A stretch of 33,928 nt of DNA from Hyphomicrobiales bacterium (GTDB lineage: Bacteria; Pseudomonadota; Alphaproteobacteria; Rhizobiales; Rhizobiaceae). The position numbers and the translations under genes were made by a program. Below, piece by piece: positions 27,545 to 33,928 of the stretch. The notes under the pieces are model-generated. The model searched no databases. It was given only the letters and a program-made list of their open reading frames with translations, and was not told where the DNA came from. The stretch covers positions 1-33,928 of the forward strand of contig NVRK02000113.1 in assembly GCA_002400845.2 (NCBI GenBank), read 5' to 3'. Every line of letters starts with the position of its first letter. The first letter of the stretch is position 1.

Positions 27545-27645
27545 GACCAAAGGTCTATTTTCAATTCTTTAAAAGGTATAGAATCCCGACCCCCTGTAAG
27601 CTTTGCTTAATCAGAAGTCGGGCCAATAATTCGAATTATGTGGCC
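27545..27645 (-). promoter_or_regulatory. Hairpin-dense leader/spacer upstream of ileS
   Basis: Within 101 bp there are four dyads. GACC-AAA-GGTC is at 27545–27555. ATTCT (27564–27568) pairs with AGAAT (27580–27584). CCCGAC (27585–27590) pairs with GTCGGG (27617–27622) and encloses TAAGC-TTT-GCTTA at 27597–27609. GGCCA (27621–27625) and TGGCC (27641–27645) enclose the perfect palindrome ATAATTCGAATTAT (27626–27639). The last two stems share bases 27621–27622, so they compete. It could be an ileS leader RNA or the terminator of the upstream operon; no known class was recognised. Confidence 0.55.
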
Positions 27646-27729
27646 ATTTACGTGGCATTTATTTTTAAACATCATATTCATGGTTAAACGCTTAACAGTT
27701 AGCAATTAATGAATAAAGAACATTCAGTC

Positions 27730-28527
27730 TCAAAATACATTTTTATCCAATTTATTATAAACTGTTTTGAGTAGAATATAAGAAACTACTGGCGGCATTA
27801 GCCAGCCTGCAAATGCAATCGCCATTGTTTTATAGCCGTTAAATACTTTACTCTTACCAGATAGAATGCCTGGTAAAATCAATTTAGCAGCTTCTTGCGG
27901 TAACATTCTGTCTTTATCAGAGGCATTTTTTGGGCTGTGCCGAACGGCATGTTCTGTTTTTAAAGGGCCCGTAAAGGCACACGAAACAGAAATCCCTAAA
28001 TTGGAAAACGGCTTAATTATGCTTTTTGCATACACCGCAATTGCATCTTTTGTGGCGGCATAAACTGCAGCGCCTGGATAGCCTGTATAATGAGAAAGCG
28101 ACGATATGAATGCCATATTGCTTTTTGCGGTCATTAGACCTTTATTTGCGAATTGAGAAGCTAGAACCATTGGCCCTTCTGCATTTACGATCATAAGCTT
28201 TTCGTAAGCTGAAATTGGCATTTCTTCAAACTTACCTGTGGCGCTTATGCCAGCGTTGAAGATTACCAAATCAAACGGGCCATGTTCTATTAGTTTTTCA
28301 GGCAATTGGTCGATTACAGTACGATCTGACAAATCAGTTTTTAGAAATGTATAATCTAATTTGCCTTTTGGCTTTTTCAAATCTAGCGAGGTTACAGTCC
28401 AACCTTGTTCGCAGAGTTCCTCAACCAGTGCTTTTCCAAGCCCTGCTGAACCGCCCGTTATGAGTGCCTTTTTATTGTTTAATTCTTTATTTGATACTTT
28501 ATTTGATACTTTATTTGATACTGGCAT
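27730..28527 (-). CDS. SDR family oxidoreductase with C-terminal hydrophobic segment
   Basis: Short-chain dehydrogenase of 265 residues. TGGSAGLG is at 24–31, NAG at 91–93 and the catalytic set is S143, Y156, K160 (YAATK). The C-terminus has a hydrophobic stretch at about 234–255 (FAGWLMPPVVSYILLKTV), suggesting membrane association, as in SDRs acting on lipids or polyprenyl chains. Residues 3–14 are three exact VSNK repeats from a 12-bp tandem repeat. Its ATG overlaps the preceding SDR stop as TAATG, so the two are translationally coupled. Substrate unknown. Confidence 0.9.
   Translation of the reverse strand: MPVSNKVSNKVSNKELNNKKALITGGSAGLGKALVEELCEQGWTVTSLDLKKPKGKLDYTFLKTDLSDRTVIDQLPEKLIEHGPFDLVIFNAGISATGKFEEMPISAYEKLMIVNAEGPMVLASQFANKGLMTAKSNMAFISSLSHYTGYPGAAVYAATKDAIAVYAKSIIKPFSNLGISVSCAFTGPLKTEHAVRHSPKNASDKDRMLPQEAAKLILPGILSGKSKVFNGYKTMAIAFAGWLMPPVVSYILLKTVYNKLDKNVF
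28486..28521 (-). repeat. Three exact 12-bp tandem repeats at SDR N-terminus
   Basis: TTTATTTGATAC (plus strand) is repeated three times without error at 28486–28497, 28498–28509 and 28510–28521. On the minus strand each unit encodes one frame-neutral VSNK block, two codons after the start. Confidence 0.97.
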
Positions 28528-29243
28528 TATTTAAGGCCCTTTGACAAAAAGGTTGAACCTGCGAGGTCTTGAAAAACTGTTAAATTATGAGAGAGCCGAC
28601 GCTTGTGAATAGATTTTTCTATCATTGCCGCCATTCCTTCTGGGGACGTAAAAAAGTGCCTACTAAAGCCCAATTTCATGCCAGCTTTTTTGTGCATTTG
28701 GGTTTTGGTTGGGCCAAGGTGTAAAATTTGCACATCTACTATACCGCGCCATTCCCAATGCAAAGCACGCGCTAAGCCATGCAGTCCAGCCTTTGATGCT
28801 GCGTAAGAGGCAAAGTTTTCTTTACCCTTGCGAGCCATTGAACCAATGAATGTTATTTTGCCTCTGCCAGCTATTAGGCGTTTTTTAAGCATCCTAGAAA
28901 TGGCAATATTGGCTAAAAGATTAACATTTAAAGTTTCGCGAATTGCTGCTGGTTCTTCTTGAGTAGGATCGCAAACAAAACCTGTTCCAGCATTTAAGAT
29001 GGCGTTATTCAATATATCCCATTTTGCTTTTTTCATCGCTTTATCAATATCAATCGCAGCCTTAGCTGGATTGTTAAAATCTGTTTTTACGATGATGACA
29101 TTATTCGTTAAACCCTCAAGCTCAATTAATTGTTCATTGGGTGCTCTACCCACGACCATTAGTTGATGATGCTGTGCCAAGCGCCTTACAAGTTGATAGC
29201 CTATGCCAGTTGTTCCACCAGTAATTAGTATATTTCGACCCAC
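28527..29243 (-). CDS. SDR family oxidoreductase
   Basis: Short-chain dehydrogenase of 238 residues. TGGTTGIG is at 8–15, NAG at 84–86, S135, and Y147/K151 in SYAASKAG. All catalytic residues are present. It has no membrane segment. It starts 15 bp after ribF and is translationally coupled to a second, diverged SDR (TAATG overlap). The two share little sequence beyond the fold, so they may form a heteromeric enzyme or catalyse successive steps. They lie between ribF and ileS, which I recall as close neighbours in related genomes, so the pair may be an insertion in this lineage. Confidence 0.9.
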   Translation of the reverse strand: MGRNILITGGTTGIGYQLVRRLAQHHQLMVVGRAPNEQLIELEGLTNNVIIVKTDFNNPAKAAIDIDKAMKKAKWDILNNAILNAGTGFVCDPTQEEPAAIRETLNVNLLANIAISRMLKKRLIAGRGKITFIGSMARKGKENFASYAASKAGLHGLARALHWEWRGIVDVQILHLGPTKTQMHKKAGMKLGFSRHFFTSPEGMAAMIEKSIHKRRLSHNLTVFQDLAGSTFLSKGLK

Positions 29244-29258
29244 TGTTTATGCTCTCTT

Positions 29259-30215
29259 TTATATTTCTTTTAAAATCGCTTTGGCGCGATCTACATCGTC
29301 GTGTATTTGTTCAATTAGAGGTTCAATACCGTCAAATTTTAATTCTTCTCTTATCCAGTCAACAAATGATATTGCAATTATCTCGCCATAGATTTCTTCA
29401 TCGAAGTCAAAAATGAAAGTTTCTAAAACTGGTGCGCCATTATCAAAGGTTGGTCTACGACCAAAGCTAGCAACGCCTTCTAATTCGTCGCCATTTTCTC
29501 TTGTTACATAGACAGCATAAATTCCGTGACGTAATTCAATATTCTCAGGCAGCTTTAAATTTGCAGTGGGAAACCCTAACGTGCGGCCCAATTGTTGACC
29601 TTTGACGACTTCACCACTTACACGCCATTTGCGACCTAATATTTTTTGCGCTTCTGCAATGTTTCCATCACGCAAAAAGGTTCTAATGGCAGAGGACGAC
29701 ACCTCCTGGCCTTTAGAACTTGTAACAGCATCAATTTGCGTACCCCCAAAACCCAATCGCTCGCCCTCGGCTTTTAAAAATTCAGGCGTGCCGCCACGGT
29801 TTCTACCAAAGTGAAAATTATAACCAGTTACAACATGAGCCGCGTTTAGATTTTTAACAAGATGTGTATTTGTAAAGGTCTGCGGAAGTTGGGCTGCAAA
29901 ATCTGCATCAAATGTTTCAACAACCACAGCATCAAACCCCATGTCGATGAAAACCTTAGATTTCACATCTTCTTGCGTAAGACGAAACACAGGTTTTTTA
30001 GAATTAAACCAAGTGCGCGGGTGCGGCTCGAAGGTTAGAACCAATGCTGGCACGCCCAATTGTTTTGCTTTTTCTAAAGCTGTTTCTAACAATTGCGTAT
30101 GGCCTATATGGACGCCATCAAAATTACCTATCGCAACAACGCCGCCCTTATATTCACTTGGAACATTAGCGGTGCCGAAAAATACTTTTGATTTTGTGTC
30201 GTGTGCTTGTGTCAT
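29259..30215 (-). CDS. ribF: Bifunctional riboflavin kinase / FAD synthetase
   Basis: Makes FMN from riboflavin and then FAD. It has 318 residues, normal length. The N-terminal nucleotidyltransferase domain has GNFDGVHIGH (the HxGH-type motif), LTFEPHPR and the SSxxIR signature (SSSAIRTFLRDG). The C-terminal flavokinase domain begins VVKGQQLGRTLGFPTANL and has GVASFGRRPTF and LETFIFDFDEEIYG. An in-frame TTG one codon upstream is an alternative start. It follows the HAD gene by 35 bp, and a 13-bp repeat lies in that gap. It is first-but-one in a leftward group HAD–ribF–SDR–SDR. Confidence 0.97.
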   Translation of the reverse strand: MTQAHDTKSKVFFGTANVPSEYKGGVVAIGNFDGVHIGHTQLLETALEKAKQLGVPALVLTFEPHPRTWFNSKKPVFRLTQEDVKSKVFIDMGFDAVVVETFDADFAAQLPQTFTNTHLVKNLNAAHVVTGYNFHFGRNRGGTPEFLKAEGERLGFGGTQIDAVTSSKGQEVSSSAIRTFLRDGNIAEAQKILGRKWRVSGEVVKGQQLGRTLGFPTANLKLPENIELRHGIYAVYVTRENGDELEGVASFGRRPTFDNGAPVLETFIFDFDEEIYGEIIAISFVDWIREELKFDGIEPLIEQIHDDVDRAKAILKEI

Positions 30216-30224
30216 CAATTACCG

Positions 30225-30253
30225 CTTTAAACCATTATCACTTTAAACCATTA
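30225..30253 (-). repeat. 13-bp direct repeat spanning the HAD gene stop
   Basis: CTTTAAACCATTA (plus strand) occurs at 30225–30237 and 30241–30253, period 16. The second copy contains the TAA stop of the leftward HAD gene. Both copies lie in the short gap before ribF. Confidence 0.92.
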
Positions 30254-31144
30254 CCATTGTAACCGAGGAATATAAGCAACAGGTTTTGCATTATTCTTTA
30301 CTAGAAACTTTTGCAATAGACCATCGTTTGGCTCATCGGCATCACCATATTCGCCAGCATGAATTCCAGCGCTTATATAAAGGACATCAAGACCAAAATC
30401 TTGAGCGCCTTTAATGTCTGTTGGCATACCATCTCCAATTGCCAAAATATCAGATTTTTCAAATGTCTTGCCAGTTAGACTGCTCGCTTCTTTTATTGCT
30501 TGCTCATAAATCGGCGCATGAGGCTTGCCTGCAATTAAAGTTTCACCGCCAAGCTTTTCATACTCATCTGCAATTGCGCCACCGCACATTATAAAGCGAT
30601 CACCAATTTCGACCACTTTGTCGGGATTTGCACAAATGAATGGCAGATTTCTTTTGCGAAATTTTTTCAAAACTGGAATGTAATCAGCAGCAATATCGTT
30701 ATCTTCGTCAAATGGACCAGTACAAATAATAGCCTGCGCCTCATCTTCGCCAACCAATTCAATATCTAAACCTTCGAACAAATTTTTGTCTTTTTCATAC
30801 ACGCCAATGAAATGCATCTTTTTGGGTGCTTGGCGCATCAAGGCTTGGGTCGCGTCACCTGATGTTACGACTTCATCGTAAACACCTTCTGGCACGCCAA
30901 GGCGTTTTAGCTGTGCGTACACAGGACCACGCGGGCGCGGTGCATTCGTGACCATAACCACCGTGCCACCATTTTTGCGAAAAGCAGAAAGCGCTTCAAT
31001 CGCGCCCTCATATGCTTTTACGCCATTGTGTAAAACACCCCAAACATCGCAAAGCACTAAAGAGTACTGATTTGATAAATCACTAAGACCTTTAATCCTG
31101 CTTACAGCATTGGCTTCGACATTGGTTTCGACATTGGTTTTCAT
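30251..31144 (-). CDS. TIGR01459-type HAD superfamily hydrolase
   Basis: NagD-like HAD phosphatase family protein of 297 residues. The nucleophile motif is CDVWGVLHNG with D33; the second Asp of the usual DxD is replaced by W35, a feature of this family. Other motifs are VMVTNAPRP (motif II Thr) and LAIGDGMPTDIKGA (motif IV). The frame is open 45 codons further upstream, but the ATG at 31144 is chosen because family similarity begins right after it and AAGGG lies 11 nt before it. Residues 2–9 are a KTNV/ETNV repeat encoded by 12-bp units. It lies upstream of ribF on the same strand. Substrate unknown; a flavin-pathway phosphatase role is only a guess from context. Confidence 0.9.
   Translation of the reverse strand: MKTNVETNVEANAVSRIKGLSDLSNQYSLVLCDVWGVLHNGVKAYEGAIEALSAFRKNGGTVVMVTNAPRPRGPVYAQLKRLGVPEGVYDEVVTSGDATQALMRQAPKKMHFIGVYEKDKNLFEGLDIELVGEDEAQAIICTGPFDEDNDIAADYIPVLKKFRKRNLPFICANPDKVVEIGDRFIMCGGAIADEYEKLGGETLIAGKPHAPIYEQAIKEASSLTGKTFEKSDILAIGDGMPTDIKGAQDFGLDVLYISAGIHAGEYGDADEPNDGLLQKFLVKNNAKPVAYIPRLQW
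31109..31144 (-). repeat. Three 12-bp tandem repeats over the HAD start codon
   Basis: ATTGGCTTCGAC (31109–31120), ATTGGTTTCGAC (31121–31132) and ATTGGTTTTCAT (31133–31144, containing the start codon) form a 12-bp array with one, then three, changes. It encodes the MKTN/VETN/VEAN region of the protein. Confidence 0.9.
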
Positions 31145-31290
31145 AAAAAAATAAACCCTTGAAAGGAAGATGCGACAATTAATATGCTTGCTACAACAAT
31201 AAAAATTAGCGACAACATATATATGCCAAGCTATTTCGCAGAGCATGATTGATGCGTCAAGTGTCTGAAAGCTTTGCATTTACACTATTT

Positions 31291-31353
31291 GTTCAGTGGT
31301 TTGTTCAATTTGCTCAGCGCTTCGCTCAATGTGGTCAACGCTTCGCTCAGTGG
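31291..31353 (+). repeat. Three imperfect 21-bp tandem repeats upstream of groESL promoter
   Basis: Units lie at 31291–31311, 31312–31332 and 31333–31353. Units 1 and 2 agree at 15 of 21 bases, units 2 and 3 at 17 of 21. A core of the last two is CGCTTCGCTCA. The period equals two helical turns, and the array ends 64 bp before the −35. Confidence 0.85.
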
Positions 31354-31416
31354 CAATGTGCCACTAAAGTTTCGCGCCTGTTTTGCACTAAAATTGCTTT
31401 TATTGAGGCCATTTCC

Positions 31417-31445
31417 TTGACATTTCACTGCCTCATCCCTAAATC
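31417..31445 (+). promoter_or_regulatory. groESL promoter
   Basis: TTGACA at 31417–31422 is a perfect −35; TAAATC at 31440–31445 is a modest −10 with 17-bp spacing. The preceding C gives CTTGACA, and CATCCCTA lies near the −10, so a heat-shock (RpoH) promoter overlapping the same site is also possible. It ends about 12 bp before the CIRCE element. Confidence 0.65.
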
Positions 31446-31456
31446 AGATCAGCTAA

Positions 31457-31483
31457 TTAGCACTCTGGAAGCTAGAGTGCTAA
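31457..31483 (+). promoter_or_regulatory. CIRCE operator (HrcA site)
   Basis: TTAGCACTC (31457–31465), a 9-bp spacer, and GAGTGCTAA (31475–31483): a perfect match to the CIRCE inverted repeat. HrcA represses groESL by binding it; heat inactivates HrcA. Its location directly downstream of the promoter and 63 bp before groES is standard. Confidence 0.98.
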
Positions 31484-31546
31484 TTGCAAAAAGATCTGCA
31501 TCAATGTTGAAGTAGATATCTCGTTTAAAAACATTGGGAAATATCA

Positions 31547-31843
31547 ATGGCTAAAACTAAATTCCGCCCATTACACGATCGTGTTGTGGTTCGCCGCGTA
31601 GATTCTGAAGAGAAAACTGCTGGCGGCATTATTCTTCCAGATTCTGTTCAAGAAAAACCTTCTGAAGGTGAAGTTGTTTCTATCGGATCAGGTGCACGTG
31701 ATGAAGCAGGTAAGCTTGTTCCACTAGACGTGTCTGTTGGTGATACAATTCTATTCGGAAAATGGTCTGGTACCGAAGTTAAAATCGGCGGCGAAGAGCT
31801 GTTGATTATGAAAGAATCCGACATTATGGGCATCATTGGCTAA
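31547..31843 (+). CDS. groES: Co-chaperonin GroES
   Basis: Heptameric lid of the GroEL chaperonin in the cytosol. It has 98 residues, normal length. It has [28 protein letters not shown] with the mobile loop, then [12 protein letters not shown], and ends [19 protein letters not shown] before the ATG is the Shine–Dalgarno. It is controlled by the CIRCE site upstream and is followed, after 150 bp, by groEL on the same strand. Confidence 0.98.
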   Translation: MAKTKFRPLHDRVVVRRVDSEEKTAGGIILPDSVQEKPSEGEVVSIGSGARDEAGKLVPLDVSVGDTILFGKWSGTEVKIGGEELLIMKESDIMGIIG

Positions 31844-31898
31844 TTTAAGCTGATCTGGCTAACTGCCGATCGCTAAAGCTGCGCTCAAAAATCATTCA

Positions 31899-31927
31899 TT
31901 TTAGTAAAGTAATTCGCTCTACTAAAA
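31899..31927 (+). promoter_or_regulatory. Inverted repeat between groES and groEL
   Basis: TTTTAGTA (31899–31906) and TACTAAAA (31920–31927) are perfect 8-bp arms around a 13-nt loop. There is no U-run, so it is not a classic terminator. It could be a processing or stability element in the groES–groEL mRNA. Confidence 0.4.
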
Positions 31928-31957
31928 GTATTTACAAATCCATTGTCTAACTTTTAA

Positions 31958-33728
<1,771 letters not shown>

Positions 33729-33892
33729 GAAACGCATTTTAGTTGATTCAAAATCTTGCGCTTCGGGCTTTGCCCTCAACGTGCGATGTGAATTGATTAT
33801 TGATCCAAGCTCCGCATAAGGACTATGTCCTTAACGAGCAGTTTGAATTGAATGCTTTACACATACCTCTCATTCAGCATTGAATGATATTA

Positions 33893-33923
33893 GGGCCGTC
33901 TCTTCTAGGGACGGCCCTTTTTT
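33893..33923 (+). terminator. Strong intrinsic terminator downstream of groEL
   Basis: GGGCCGTC (33893–33900) and GACGGCCC (33910–33917) form a perfect 8-bp GC-rich stem with a 9-nt loop, followed by six Ts. It is the best candidate for the end of the groESL transcript, some 255 nt after the groEL stop. Confidence 0.93.
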
Positions 33924-33928
33924 ATTGA

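Larger units (their letters stand above)
31145..31546. other. Divergent spacer between HAD gene and groES
   Basis: About 400 bp without a gene I can support. It holds a three-unit 21-bp repeat, a perfect 7-3-7 hairpin (AGTGGCA-ATG-TGCCACT at 31349–31365), the groESL promoter and the CIRCE operator. An open frame at 31249–31515 shows a repeated FAQ pattern that merely reflects the 21-bp repeat, so it is not called. Confidence 0.7.

Noticed and set aside
27545-27645. T-box riboswitch for ileS
   Set aside because: I see no convincing T-box sequence or specifier loop, and T-boxes are not expected in this group; reported instead as an unclassified structured region.
31249-31515. 88-codon open frame upstream of groES with a repeated FAQ pattern
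   Set aside because: The pattern is a by-product of the 21-bp DNA repeat, and the frame runs through the groESL promoter and CIRCE site with no Shine–Dalgarno.

Overview
The window looks like chromosome of an AT-rich alphaproteobacterium of the order Hyphomicrobiales (Rhizobiales). The clues are single-copy marker genes in arrangements familiar from that order: the lipid A/Kdo block tldE–cysQ–DUF4170–DUF374–waaA–lpxK next to DUF2093 and mutL; ribF and a TIGR01459 HAD protein beside a HrcA-controlled groESL; and tadA/rluB/rsmD beside ileS. Genus cannot be told from the sequence alone. Almost all of it is housekeeping DNA. I see 30 protein genes (one cut by the left edge). I see no tRNA or rRNA gene, no CRISPR array, no insertion sequence and no prophage.

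Layout. (1) Positions 1–3120: a small catabolic-looking locus. A PhyH-type Fe(II)/2-oxoglutarate dioxygenase and an SDR oxidoreductase form a leftward pair, divergent from a LacI-type regulator. (2) 3196–8775: a leftward purine group, guaB – MAPEG – rsmB-like – mtnN-like – guaA, which brackets both steps from IMP to GMP. (3) 9057–13437: a SulP anion transporter (leftward), then mutL and DUF2093 (rightward). (4) 13453–19175: the leftward lipid A/Kdo block. (5) 19375–21261: VOC protein and MATE exporter (rightward). (6) 21293–24273: rsmD and rluB (leftward), tadA (rightward) and a lipoprotein (leftward). (7) 24556–31144: leftward HAD – ribF – SDR – SDR, then a structured spacer and ileS. (8) 31291–33923: groESL with a perfect CIRCE operator, an upstream 21-bp repeat and a long structured 3' region.

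I found no clear new defence or mobile system. The most unusual signals are non-coding or micro-repeat features. A ~100-nt stretch before ileS is packed with hairpins. Short duplications span the stop codons of guaA, groEL and the HAD gene. Twelve-bp in-frame tandem repeats directly follow the start codons of two genes. Three 21-bp repeats lie upstream of the groESL promoter. Perfect hairpins with 3-nt loops recur between genes. The least understood coding unit is the PhyH–SDR–LacI locus, whose substrate is unknown.
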